Origin: Treponema sp.
Lineage (GTDB): Bacteria; Spirochaetota; Spirochaetia; Treponematales; Treponemataceae
Assembly: GCA_024690865.1 (NCBI GenBank)
Contig: JAILON010000084.1
Location: 1-40,668 of the forward strand
Reading direction: 5' to 3'
Length of the DNA stretch: 40,668 bases
Every line of letters begins with the position of its first letter. The first letter of the stretch is position 1. Below the pieces are notes generated by a model. The model was not told where the DNA came from. It saw only the letters and a program-made list of their open reading frames with translations, and searched no databases. This document shows positions 24,027-32,570 of the stretch, in pieces. Position numbers and translations under genes: made by a program.

Positions 24027-25580
24027 ATGCAGTCCACGACACAACGGGGAAAGGCCCCCGCCCTCCTGCTTCTTGCGGCGGCAAGCCTCCTGATTCCGTC
24101 CTGCTCCAACAAAGACAGGGACGTGCTTTTCCACGCCATCGACGTCGTACCGTACGGCTCGCTGGACCCGTCCATAGAACAGTCCGAAGGAACAGGCATC
24201 CTGCACAACGTATACGAAACGCTGACCGTCTACGACGACACCGCCATGCAGGTCAAGCCCTGCCTTGCCGAAAGCTGGACCTGCAACGCCACCATGACGG
24301 AATGGACCTTCCACCTGCGCCAGGACGTGTTTTTCCACGACGGGAAGCCGCTGACCGCCCAGGCCGTGAAGCTGTCCATCGAGCGGACCGTCGCGCTGGG
24401 AATGGGCGCGTCCTACATCTGGGACTGCCTGGACGCCATAGAGGCACCCGACAAGCTCACGGTCACATTCAAACTCAAGTACGCCAGTTCCATCCCCCTC
24501 ATCGCCTCCTCCTCAAGCGCGGCCTACATATTCAGCCCCCAGGCCATGGACAAGACGGAAGACTGGTTCAACGAAGGCAACGACGCCGGCTCCGGCCCCT
24601 ACTGCATAGCGGCGGCCTCCAAAAACTCCGTGACGCTGTCGGCCTTCACGGGCTACCGGAACGTCTGGCCCGCAAAAAAGTTCAAAAAAGTCTTCATCGC
24701 GGAAATCCCCGACCGCACGCGGCGGACGGACTACCTGGAAAAGAAGGAGGCGGACATCATATTCTTCCCCGACATGGACAGGGTGGCGGCGATGAAGGAC
24801 GTAAAGCTCCAGATGGGCAGTTCCTGGCTCAGCGTCATCATGATGTTCAACACCCAAAAGTCCCCCTGCTCCAACGAAGACTTCCGCAAGGCGCTCGCCT
24901 ACGCCTTCCCCTATTCCGAACTGACGGACGACATCCTGAAAGGGCAGGGGACTCCCTCCAAGGGAATGATTCCGGCGGGCCTGTGGGGGTACGACGACAG
25001 CCTGCCCTCCTACAGCAGGGACTTGGACAAGGCCAGGGAACACCTTGAGAAGTCGGGACTGGATGGGGAGCTGCTGACGCTGACCTACCAGCCGGGAAGG
25101 GACGAGCTGGACGCCGCGATAGAGCTTTTCAAGCAGAACCTGGAAAAGATAGGGGTGAAGCTGCTGCCCCTCAAAATCGAATGGTCCAGGCAGCAGGCGG
25201 TAGCGATGAGTGAAAACGAACAGGCGAGGCAGGACATCATGATAATGGACTGGTTTCCAGACTACGCAAACCCGGAGGGAACCTTCCATCCCCTGCTTGC
25301 GGACCAGAACATGGACAGCGGCTTCAACTACTGCTACCTGAAGGACACGGAGATAGAGCAGGACATACGGCTTGCCAGCATGCTCGCCCCCTCCCAGCAG
25401 GAGGAGGCCGCCAAAATCTACGGGAGGGTCCAGCGCAAGGTATTGGACAGGTGCTACCTCCTCTTCCTCTACGACACGGCCACGCCCATAGCCTACCGGT
25501 CCAACATAGGCCCGGTCAGGATAAACCCGGCCTACGAGCTGTCGCTCTACTACTACGACATAGAGCGGCTGCACAACTAG
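24027..25580 (+). CDS. ABC transporter substrate-binding lipoprotein, family 5 (peptide/nickel type)
   Basis: The 517-residue product has a signal peptide with lipobox LIPSC (Cys26) and the family 5 fold: LDPSIEQSEGTGILHNVYETL, LAESWTCNATMTEWTFHLRQDVFFHDGKPLTA and SNEDFRKALAYAF. These bind peptides, or sometimes oligosaccharides or nickel, for an ABC importer. No permease or ATPase genes are nearby, so it is an orphan that probably feeds a transporter encoded elsewhere. It follows the esterase by 8 bases with a GGAGG site and is probably co-transcribed. It converges on a small lipoprotein gene with no T-rich terminator between. Confidence 0.88.
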   Translation: MQSTTQRGKAPALLLLAAASLLIPSCSNKDRDVLFHAIDVVPYGSLDPSIEQSEGTGILHNVYETLTVYDDTAMQVKPCLAESWTCNATMTEWTFHLRQDVFFHDGKPLTAQAVKLSIERTVALGMGASYIWDCLDAIEAPDKLTVTFKLKYASSIPLIASSSSAAYIFSPQAMDKTEDWFNEGNDAGSGPYCIAAASKNSVTLSAFTGYRNVWPAKKFKKVFIAEIPDRTRRTDYLEKKEADIIFFPDMDRVAAMKDVKLQMGSSWLSVIMMFNTQKSPCSNEDFRKALAYAFPYSELTDDILKGQGTPSKGMIPAGLWGYDDSLPSYSRDLDKAREHLEKSGLDGELLTLTYQPGRDELDAAIELFKQNLEKIGVKLLPLKIEWSRQQAVAMSENEQARQDIMIMDWFPDYANPEGTFHPLLADQNMDSGFNYCYLKDTEIEQDIRLASMLAPSQQEEAAKIYGRVQRKVLDRCYLLFLYDTATPIAYRSNIGPVRINPAYELSLYYYDIERLHN

Positions 25581-25677
25581 GGCAGGCGGCCACGGAGGTC
25601 ACGCGGACCATCCCAGCCCGCCCCGCCGTGACACAAGCCGCAGCCCCGCGGGCGGTCAACCTCCCAGGCGGCGGCCG

Positions 25678-26430
25678 TCATCCCTCCCAGCCGATTCCGA
25701 AGGAAAGCTCCTCGTCCAAGGTCAGCAGCTTCAGCAGCGGCACGGAAAAGCTGGCCTTCCTGCCGGAACGCACGGCATCGGCCGAACTGCACGAGGCGAG
25801 CTTCTTCCCCTTGGGGGCAGAAAGCGAAAAGTCTATGACGGCCGTGGAAATCTCGCCAGCAATATCCTTCCCGTACACCGAGGCAATCAAGGCCGCGTAC
25901 TCCTCGCCGGTCAGCGGCTCTCCCGTAAAGACGGGGGCCATGAAGAGGTCCATGTAGCCGCGCGCATCTCCGTCCATGGAATCGTACAGGCCCAGCATCG
26001 CCTCCGGGGTAATGGAGATGGACAGGGAATTCCCTTCGGAATGGACCAGGGAAGCCAGAACGCCGTCCGCCCCCTCCCCCGTGGCCGCCAGCGCCGCCTC
26101 AAGGAGGGTCGCCTTCATCGACAGTACGGAAGGCGACAGGGCTTCGGCTGAAACATCCGCGACGTCCCTGCCGGAAAGCCCCTTGGCCAGCGCGTCCGCC
26201 CGCTCCTGCGTGAACACGGCCCCCTGCCCGCCTGCGCCAGAAGGGTACAGGGACGCCATTATGGAAGCGATGGCCCGCGACGCGGCCTTGCCCGTGTCCA
26301 TGAACAGCGAGACGTCGGCCTTGCCGTCGTCCCTGGCCCCCACGGACAGCCTGCCTCCGCAGCCGGACAGGGCGAACAGCACCATCAGATATATCGTGGC
26401 ATAGATGAATTTTCCTTTTCGCATACCCAT
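25678..26430 (-). CDS. Lipoprotein of unknown function
   Basis: The 250-residue product has a signal with lipobox ALSGC (Cys24). The mature part is Ala/Gly/Ser-rich and acidic, with helical stretches, and I recognise no family. It begins a few residues after the Cys with GGRLSVGARDDGKADVSLFMDTG. The ATG at 26430 is chosen because GGAGGG lies about 9 bases upstream; a second ATG at 26424 would also keep the lipobox. It is a single gene, convergent with the binding-protein operon and divergent from the sensor kinase. Confidence 0.7.
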   Translation of the reverse strand: MGMRKGKFIYATIYLMVLFALSGCGGRLSVGARDDGKADVSLFMDTGKAASRAIASIMASLYPSGAGGQGAVFTQERADALAKGLSGRDVADVSAEALSPSVLSMKATLLEAALAATGEGADGVLASLVHSEGNSLSISITPEAMLGLYDSMDGDARGYMDLFMAPVFTGEPLTGEEYAALIASVYGKDIAGEISTAVIDFSLSAPKGKKLASCSSADAVRSGRKASFSVPLLKLLTLDEELSFGIGWEG

Positions 26431-26478
26431 AAAACAAGCCCTCCGCCCCGCTGTTACAACGGCAGGGGCCTGTTTCGG

Positions 26479-26588
26479 CCGTGACAGAGTTTTGTACCGT
26501 CCGTGACGCAGTTCTGTCACGTCCGTGACACTATTCCGTCACGCCCGTGACACTTTTCCGTCACGCCCGTGACACAGTTCCGTCACGG
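26479..26588. repeat. Five tandem 22-bp palindromic units
   Basis: Five contiguous 22-bp units (26479, 26501, 26523, 26545, 26567) with consensus CCGTGACAC-N2-TTCCGTCACG. In the last four units each copy is itself an inverted repeat (CGTGAC...GTCACG); the first is degenerate. The array ends exactly where MITE-like copy 3 begins and lies about 50 bases upstream of the lipoprotein gene. Confidence 0.85.
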
Positions 26589-26757
26589 TACAAAAACGCA
26601 TTCCCGCGGGGTGTCCCCATACGCTCGCCGAGATTGCATCTATATCATACGCATATTCAGCACATGCGGACAGGCCCACAATGACCATGAGGCAATCAAA
26701 CGCTCGCTATGGGTCCCCTCCCCGCTCCATGCGTTTTGCTCCATACGTTTTTGACGG
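26589..26757. repeat. MITE-like element, copy 3 (truncated)
   Basis: Shares the central block of copies 1 and 2 (TCCCCATACGCTCGCCGAGA at 26613-26632, then CAGCACATGCGGACAG and ATGAGGCAATCAAA) but lacks both terminal inverted repeats and the CCCAACGGGCG arm. It lies between divergent genes like the other copies. Confidence 0.7.
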
Positions 26758-26864
26758 CGGGTTCCCCCGTGACACACGACGCCAGCAGGTGCGCAGCGTC
26801 GTGGGCCCTGCACGTATGTCTCGCACGCATGGCAAGCATAACTATGGACGCGCCCGTACTTTCC

Positions 26865-26873
26865 TGCTATACT
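26865..26873 (+). promoter_or_regulatory. Probable promoter of the hybrid sensor kinase
   Basis: Extended -10 TGCTATACT (hexamer 26868-26873). A second -10-like TAAAAT is at 26884-26889. The leader length depends on which start codon is used. Confidence 0.45.
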
Positions 26874-26970
26874 AGAATTGGACTAAAATCGGTTGCAAGG
26901 GCCGCCGCTTTCGCAGGGACGGTTCCAAAAGATGCCGATATTTTATAGACGGAGCCGTACACGAGACAGA

Positions 26971-29724
26971 ATGGACCAAGACGGAACAGCGGGCTTCAGG
27001 GCCCTCCTTGACAACATCGACTCACTTATTTTCGTCTTGGACGAGTCCACCGGCACCTTCCTGTATGCAAATGCGCTTTTCCATTCCCTCATGCAGTCGT
27101 CGGGCTGCGAGGGCCGTTCGGTAGACGCCTTCATAAACGAGGACGAAGGCAAGCGGGAACTGCGCGGCAGCTTCTTGAAGAACATCGGCGGGAGCTCCGA
27201 CCCCTCGAGGGAAATCTTCTGCCCCCAGGTAGGCCACTGGTTCAAGCTGTCCGTCACCCCCGTCAACTGGCAGGGAAAGGACGCGGCCTCCTACGTGGCC
27301 CAGGACATCACCGAGGCCAAGCGGGAAGAAGACTCCCGCTACGAGCGGAACATCGCCTACGACATCCTCACCAAACGCTTCAACGTCGCCATCTGGGAGT
27401 ACGACAAGGAAACCCACACCGTCAGCATGGTGCAGAAGGATATGAACGACACCTTCGGCAGGATGGACCTGCCCGACATCATAGAGGACGTGCCCTACAG
27501 CCTGGTCCCCAACGTGGACGAGAAGGACGTGGACAAGTTCATCCGCATGTACACCTCGGTGGATGCGGGAGTGAAGCGGGCCGACTCCAAGATAATGCTG
27601 ATAAACCACATCACGCACGAGAGCTTCTTCCTGCACGTCATCCTGACGACCTTCACGGACTACAAGGGCAAGGAGCAGGTCGTCGGAATCGGAATCGACA
27701 TAAGCGCGAACCAGCGGGAGGAGGAGAAGTACCGCCGCCTGAAGAAGCAGCTTTCCGACGTGATGGACATCTCCTACGAGTCCGCCCTGCTCGACCTGGC
27801 GCAGAACCGCTGCCACGAGCACAAGAGCATCTCCGACGAGGTGCTCAGGAGGCACGAGTCGGACACGGCGGACGGCTTCATCTACGCGGTCGGCATGGAC
27901 ATAGGCGACCCCAAGCTGCAGAGCGAATTCTTCGACCGCTTCTCGCTCGAGTCCATGCGCCTGGACTTCATAAACGGCATCCAGCAGATCTACATGGAGT
28001 TCCCCACCGCCGCCTCCGGCCTGGAGATGAAGTGGCTCCGCATCACGGCAAACCTGAGCATGAACCCGGAGACGGATTCCGTGGAGGCCCTGACCTACCT
28101 CGTGGACATAAGCGAGGACAAGAAGCACGCATACATCATCAAATCGCTGGCCTCCGACAGCTTCCACTTCATCGCGTTCGTCTATGCGGACACCAAGGAG
28201 GTGGAATTCTTCTCCAACAGCACGGACATCTACTACATCTCCGAGAACGTTGATATGACGAAGTTCGACGCATGCAGGGAAATCCGGGCGAAGAGCTTCA
28301 TCCAGACGGAAGAGGAGCGGAAGGCATATCTTGAAGCGAGCGAAATAGAAGTCATCCGGAGGGAACTCAAGGACAAGAAGTCCTATTCGGTCTCCCTGAA
28401 CCAGACCGTGGCAGGCAAGGAGAGCCGCCTGCAGATAATCTTCTCCTGGGCCTTCAAGGACATGGACATCCTGATGGCCCTCTGCGTGGACATAACCGAT
28501 TCCTATGTAAAGGAGCAGGAATACATACGGGCAATGGAAAAGGCCGTGATGGAGGCGGAGAACGCCGCGAAGTCCAAGATGGAGTTCATCTCCCGCATCA
28601 GCCACGACATCCGTACCCCGCTGTCCGCGATAACGAGCATGACGGACTTCGCCTTCGAGGACATCGACGAGCGGGACAAGCTCCTTTCCGACCTGGAGAA
28701 GATAAGCTCGTCCAACAAATTCCTGATGAGCCTCATCAACGACGTGCTGGACGTGTCCAAGATAGACTCCGGCCGCATCGAGCTGGTGCCGGAGCTCTAC
28801 TACCACGACGAGTTCATCGGAGACATACAGAACATGTTCGTCCCCCTCTGCGATCAGAAGGGGGTTGAGTTCCTCACCGTCACGTCCGGGGTTGAGGTCA
28901 GCGCGATCTGGGCCGACAAGGTCCGGCTAAACCAGATAGTCCTGAACCTCGTTTCCAACGCCTACAAGTACACGCCCAAAGGAGGCCGCATCACGCTCAC
29001 CCTGGCCTCCCGCCGCCTGGACGACAAGATATGCTCCGTCGGCATCACGGTGGCGGACACCGGGATCGGGATGGGCAAGGACTTCCGGAAGAAGATGTTC
29101 ACCCCCTTCACCCAGGACCTGGGGAACCCGGAGCGGCAGAAGCTGCGCTCGGGGACGGGCATAGGCCTCTACATCGTCAAGAAGCTCGTGGAGCTGATGG
29201 GCGGCACGATCGAGGTGCAGAGCGAACTGGGCAATGGCACCAGGATACACCTCCAGATACAATTCCCCTACGAGGAGGGAACGAGCGGCAAGCAGCTGTC
29301 CAGCGTGGCAGCTGAGCGCAAGAAGCTTTCAGGCCGCGTCCTCCTCGCCGAGGACAACGAGATAAACACCGAGATAGCCCTGCGTACCCTCTCCGACATG
29401 GGCCTGGAGGCCGACACCGCCGAGAACGGGGCCATCGCCGTCAAGCGCTTCAGGGAATGCGAGCCGGGCACCTACATCTGCATCCTCATGGACATCCAGA
29501 TGCCCGTCCTGTCCGGCTACGAGGCGACGGAGGCAATCCGCTCGCTGGACCGGGAGGACGCCAAGACCATCCCGATCTTCGCCCTGTCCGCCAACGCCTA
29601 CAGCGAGGCCGTGCAGCAGAGCATCAACTCCGGCATGAACGGCCACATCTCCAAGCCAATCAACAAGGACATGCTGTACAAGGCCCTGCAGGAGGCCGCC
29701 GATAAGGCGGGGGGCGGGAAATAG
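26971..29724 (+). CDS. Cytoplasmic hybrid histidine kinase with PAS-like sensor modules and receiver domain
   Basis: The 917-residue product has no membrane segment. The first ~530 residues contain PAS-like repeats (GFRALLDNIDSLIFVLDESTGTFLYAN; later AIWEYDKETHTV and FVYADTKEVEFFSNSTDIYY). A HisKA domain follows with the phospho-accepting H545 in RISHDIRTPLSAI, then a HATPase domain (NQIVLNLVSNAYKYTPKGG, VADTGIGMG, GTGIGLYIVKKL). The C-terminus is a receiver domain with E794/D795 and phospho-acceptor D841 in ILMDIQMP. There is no output domain, so phosphate probably passes to a separate Hpt protein. Two starts are possible, ATG 26932 and ATG 26971; neither has a good Shine-Dalgarno, and 26971 is used because the PAS homology begins just after it. 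Confidence 0.88.
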   Translation: MDQDGTAGFRALLDNIDSLIFVLDESTGTFLYANALFHSLMQSSGCEGRSVDAFINEDEGKRELRGSFLKNIGGSSDPSREIFCPQVGHWFKLSVTPVNWQGKDAASYVAQDITEAKREEDSRYERNIAYDILTKRFNVAIWEYDKETHTVSMVQKDMNDTFGRMDLPDIIEDVPYSLVPNVDEKDVDKFIRMYTSVDAGVKRADSKIMLINHITHESFFLHVILTTFTDYKGKEQVVGIGIDISANQREEEKYRRLKKQLSDVMDISYESALLDLAQNRCHEHKSISDEVLRRHESDTADGFIYAVGMDIGDPKLQSEFFDRFSLESMRLDFINGIQQIYMEFPTAASGLEMKWLRITANLSMNPETDSVEALTYLVDISEDKKHAYIIKSLASDSFHFIAFVYADTKEVEFFSNSTDIYYISENVDMTKFDACREIRAKSFIQTEEERKAYLEASEIEVIRRELKDKKSYSVSLNQTVAGKESRLQIIFSWAFKDMDILMALCVDITDSYVKEQEYIRAMEKAVMEAENAAKSKMEFISRISHDIRTPLSAITSMTDFAFEDIDERDKLLSDLEKISSSNKFLMSLINDVLDVSKIDSGRIELVPELYYHDEFIGDIQNMFVPLCDQKGVEFLTVTSGVEVSAIWADKVRLNQIVLNLVSNAYKYTPKGGRITLTLASRRLDDKICSVGITVADTGIGMGKDFRKKMFTPFTQDLGNPERQKLRSGTGIGLYIVKKLVELMGGTIEVQSELGNGTRIHLQIQFPYEEGTSGKQLSSVAAERKKLSGRVLLAEDNEINTEIALRTLSDMGLEADTAENGAIAVKRFRECEPGTYICILMDIQMPVLSGYEATEAIRSLDREDAKTIPIFALSANAYSEAVQQSINSGMNGHISKPINKDMLYKALQEAADKAGGGK

Positions 29725-29767
29725 AAAAAACAAACGCAAGTATTTTACTTCATTGAAGGAGACATCT

Positions 29768-30880
29768 ATGAACCTGTACAAGAAGAACCATCATCTTTCG
29801 GCTGCCGCTGCCGGGCAGTCCCAGGTACTGACCCGGGCCGCCGGACCTGTAGTGGCTGCTGCCAGCCGGCCCCACGTCCTGACGGCGGTGGCCACGGCAG
29901 CCGCCCTGACGCTGGCTTTCGCCATGGCCTTTACCGGCTGTTCCACGACGGTCAAGCAGGACGTGGAGCGGCCCGCGAACCTAGAGGTGGAGAACTATGC
30001 GACCGTCTCCGCCCTGCCGTTCAAGACCCTGGCCCAGATGGGCAAGGACGACGACTACGACGACACGCCGGTGGAAACCTTCGAGGACTACTACCAGAAG
30101 CTGGGCCAGAAGGCCGCGAGCGAAAGCGACGAGCAGGCGCTCCTTGCGCTGCTTGACGAGCGGCTCATGGACCGGCTCACGCAGAGCAAGCAGCTGAAAT
30201 TCGTGGACCCCGACAGCGTCCAGTACGCCATCCGCCAGCGCAAGGAGATTCCCGCCGACGTGTACATCACGGGCGGCTTCACCAAGTTCAGCTCCACGAT
30301 AGAAAAGGAGGATGTCGATACCGGCAAGAGGGACGACGACGACAAGCCCATCATGGAGACCAGGTACTGGCGCGAGGCATCGGCACGGGTCCTCTACCAG
30401 GTCGTGGAGACCGGGACGAACCGCGTCATTTCCAAGAACGAGTTCTCCTTCTCCGACAAGTCGGATAAGGACACCAACTGGAAGAAGGTCAGTTCCACCT
30501 ACACCGTGCTGAGCCCCTACTTGAATTCGGTCGTCAGCAACATCATGAAGGACTTTACCCCGCACACCGAAACCCGGGAACTGACCCTGCTCAAGGGGAA
30601 GGGCAAGGACATGAAGGAGGCCGACAAGCTCGCGGGAAAGGGCAGCCTTGTTCCTGCCCGCAACAGGTTCCTTTCCATATATAGGGAGACCGGCCTGTTC
30701 GAGGCGGGCTACAACGCCGCCCTCCTCTACGAGGCGGTGGACGAATACGACAGCGCGCTCAAGCTGATGAACGACGTGTGGAAGAACTCGGGCGACTCCC
30801 GCGCAAAGGAAAAGCTGAAGGAACTGGAGCAGGAGGCCGAAGCCGCCCGCCGCCTCCAGGCGCAGAAGAACAAGCGCTAG
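29768..30880 (+). CDS. Lipoprotein, LpoB/CsgG-like with C-terminal repeat segment
   Basis: The 370-residue product has an unusually long n-region of about 36 residues before a hydrophobic stretch and lipobox AFTGC (Cys58). The mature N-terminal half resembles LpoB/CsgG-type periplasmic lipoproteins (ALLDERLMDRLTQSKQLKFV, DVYITGGFTKFSS, VLYQVVETGTNRVISKNEF), some of which activate penicillin-binding proteins. The C-terminal ~90 residues look TPR-like (NAALLYEAVDEYDSALKLMNDVW) and end in a charged helix. The ATG at 29768 follows a strong GAAGGAG site. It lies 43 bases after the sensor kinase and may be co-transcribed. The specific partner is unknown. Confidence 0.65.
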   Translation: MNLYKKNHHLSAAAAGQSQVLTRAAGPVVAAASRPHVLTAVATAAALTLAFAMAFTGCSTTVKQDVERPANLEVENYATVSALPFKTLAQMGKDDDYDDTPVETFEDYYQKLGQKAASESDEQALLALLDERLMDRLTQSKQLKFVDPDSVQYAIRQRKEIPADVYITGGFTKFSSTIEKEDVDTGKRDDDDKPIMETRYWREASARVLYQVVETGTNRVISKNEFSFSDKSDKDTNWKKVSSTYTVLSPYLNSVVSNIMKDFTPHTETRELTLLKGKGKDMKEADKLAGKGSLVPARNRFLSIYRETGLFEAGYNAALLYEAVDEYDSALKLMNDVWKNSGDSRAKEKLKELEQEAEAARRLQAQKNKR

Positions 30881-31105
30881 TGGCCCGGCCATAAAGGGAC
30901 CGCAAGGGGCGGCCCTATAGGAAGGCTGTATGGGCCCGCCTTAAAGGGACCGCAGGGAGCTGTCCCATACGGGCCCGGCCATAAAGGGGCCGGCGGGAGG
31001 CCGCTCCGCAGGGGGCTACCCGCCATAAAGGGTCCGACAGGGGACCGCTCCGCAGCGGCTCGTCCCGCAAGGGGGCCCAGCCATACAACGCCCCTCAAGC
31101 GGCTA
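30881..31105. repeat. Degenerate ~45-50-bp repeats with a CATAAAGGG core
   Basis: Four diverged units between convergent genes, each carrying CCCGGCCATAAAGGGACCG or a close variant (near 30884, 30932, 30979 and 31019), separated by G-rich arms such as GGGGGC and CCGCTCCGCAG. No gene is seen. Confidence 0.6.
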
Positions 31106-31114
31106 TTCAGACAT

Positions 31115-31150
31115 AAAAAAGGCCCGCCCCGGAAGCTCCAGGGCGGGCTT
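31115..31150 (-). terminator. Intrinsic terminator of dnaN
   Basis: GCCCGCCC (31122-31129) pairs with GGGCGGGC (31141-31148). On the minus strand it is followed by TTTTTT (31120-31115), about 30 bases after the dnaN stop. On the plus strand only two or three T residues follow, but it may also serve the convergent lipoprotein gene. Confidence 0.85.
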
Positions 31151-31179
31151 TCCTGCATCCGGCGCACTGCCGGAACGCA

Positions 31180-32304
31180 TCATGCCTCCTTCTGCATCGG
31201 CATGATGATGTGGAAGTAGTGGGATGCCGGTTCCGGCCGCATCGTGACGGCCTTCATCTCCTCCGTAAACTCGAAGGCTATCCTGTCACCCGAAAGGACG
31301 CGGAGCGGCTCGTCTATGTAGCGGTAGTTCATCGCAATGGACATGGGCTCGCCCTCGTAGTCGGAAGAAATCTCCTCGTCCGCGCTGCCCAGCTCGCTCT
31401 GGCGGCTGGTAATCCGCAGGAGGCCCGGCTCCATGTTGAAGTAGATGCGGCCGGCCTTCTTGTCCACCATGAGGGCCACGCGCCGCATAGCGGCCACGAG
31501 CTCGTCCTTCGCGACGGTAAAGTGGTGGGACTGGCTGGCCGGGATGACGCGCTCGTACGCGGGGAACTGGCCGTCTATGAGGGCCGCCCCAAAGCTGTAG
31601 CTGGCAAACTTGAAGAACACCATCTTGTCGACGATGGCCATCTGTATGTTGCCTTCGTCGGGGCAGTGCTTGAGCACGATGCCCAGCACCTTGGGATGGA
31701 TGATGGCGGCGGGGAAGTCCGCTACGCCGGCCAGTATCTCCTTGGAGCTGAAGCCCATGCGGCGGCCGTCGGTGGCCACCATGTTGAGCAGGTCGCCCTT
31801 CTTTTCGAAGTACACGCCGTTCATGAAGTAGCGGGTCTCGTCGCTGCTCACGGCAAAGACCGTCTGGGCAATCATCTCCTTTATCTCTTTGGCAGAAACC
31901 TCAAAATAGGGCGCATCCTCGGAGACCGCGACTTCGGGGAACTTCTCCTCGCTCATCGTCCGCATCTCGAACTTTATCTTCTTGTCCATCGGCCGTATGA
32001 TCACACCCAAGGCCTGGGTGCCGTCCCCGCCCTGCTGGGCAAACTCCACCTCGCCCTCCGGCAGGGCGGAAAGGATCCCCATAAGCTTGTCGCAGTAGAC
32101 GGTGGTGGAACCTTCCTCCTGCACCTGCACCGGGACGGAAGCCTGGAAGGAAACCTTCACGTCCGTCGCCTTTATGGTAAGCACGTTGTTGGAAGCGGAG
32201 AGGAACACGTTGGAAAGTATGGAGCCCGAATTTTTCGTGGAGATGATCTCCTGGGCAATGGCAATCTCGCCAATCATGGCATCGCGGTCAAAGGTGAACT
32301 TCAT
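31180..32304 (-). CDS. dnaN: DNA polymerase III beta subunit (sliding clamp)
   Basis: The 374-residue product has the three-domain clamp layout and length. It opens with MKFTFDRDAMIGEIAIAQEIISTKNSGSILSNV and shows YFMNGVYFEKKGDLLNMVATDGRRMG in the middle domain. It ends with YFHIIMPMQKEA, a family-type C-terminus (YVIMPM-like). It forms the dimeric ring that tethers polymerase III. The ATG at 32304 has AGGAG about 9 bases upstream. dnaA, recF and gyrB are not adjacent here; instead it is divergent from the hydrogenase-like chemoreceptor pair, with its own terminator. Confidence 0.95.
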   Translation of the reverse strand: MKFTFDRDAMIGEIAIAQEIISTKNSGSILSNVFLSASNNVLTIKATDVKVSFQASVPVQVQEEGSTTVYCDKLMGILSALPEGEVEFAQQGGDGTQALGVIIRPMDKKIKFEMRTMSEEKFPEVAVSEDAPYFEVSAKEIKEMIAQTVFAVSSDETRYFMNGVYFEKKGDLLNMVATDGRRMGFSSKEILAGVADFPAAIIHPKVLGIVLKHCPDEGNIQMAIVDKMVFFKFASYSFGAALIDGQFPAYERVIPASQSHHFTVAKDELVAAMRRVALMVDKKAGRIYFNMEPGLLRITSRQSELGSADEEISSDYEGEPMSIAMNYRYIDEPLRVLSGDRIAFEFTEEMKAVTMRPEPASHYFHIIMPMQKEA

Positions 32305-32350
32305 CGTCAAAACTCCTGGGGCTGCACAGAAATGGGCATGCCGTTCTGAC

Positions 32351-32359
32351 AGTATAGCA
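32351..32359 (-). promoter_or_regulatory. Extended -10 promoter of dnaN
   Basis: On the minus strand TGCTATACT (-10 hexamer 32351-32356). The leader is about 40 bases and contains the Shine-Dalgarno, so dnaN is not leaderless. No clear -35 box. Confidence 0.6.
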
Positions 32360-32428
32360 CAAAGGACTGCAAATGGCTAGCGATTTTGCAGTACAAATGG
32401 AACTGCAGCCCCAAATCCTCCCGCAAGA

Positions 32429-32456
32429 TTGCTTTTTTTCAAAAAGATGCTATACT
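32429..32456 (+). promoter_or_regulatory. Promoter of the first hydrogenase-like chemoreceptor
   Basis: TTGCTT (32429-32434), 16 bases, TATACT (32451-32456) with an extended TGC. An overlapping TATAAT sits at 32456-32461. The spacer is T/A-rich and closely matches that of the second paralog. Confidence 0.65.
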
Positions 32457-32465
32457 ATAATCGGT

Positions 32466-32570
32466 ATGGGCTGTTTCAAGAAGTCCCCGCACTTTCGTTG
32501 CAACGGACTTTTGGAACAAGCTCAGGCGGCTTTTTGGGTCGTGATTTTCTTTAACAGGTGCTTTCTATGA
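32466..32570 (+). CDS. Possible 34-residue leader peptide
   Basis: An ATG about 4-9 bases after the two overlapping -10 boxes opens a 34-codon frame (MGCFKKSPHF..., ending FFNRCFL). Its TGA overlaps the ATG of the chemoreceptor gene (ATGA, 32567-32570), the geometry of translational coupling. It has a hydrophobic core, four cysteines/histidines and no Shine-Dalgarno, so it would be translated from a near-leaderless 5' end. The second paralog has no matching ATG frame, which weakens the case. Confidence 0.3.
   Translation: MGCFKKSPHFRCNGLLEQAQAAFWVVIFFNRCFL

Noticed and set aside
26893..26970. TTG start for the sensor kinase at 26893
   Set aside because: It lies 3 bases after a -10-like box, has no ribosome site, and adds a basic segment unlike a PAS start; a later ATG is preferred.
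27022..28806. 594-codon reverse frame over the sensor kinase
   Set aside because: Val/His/Leu-rich shadow of a gene with intact PAS, kinase and receiver motifs.
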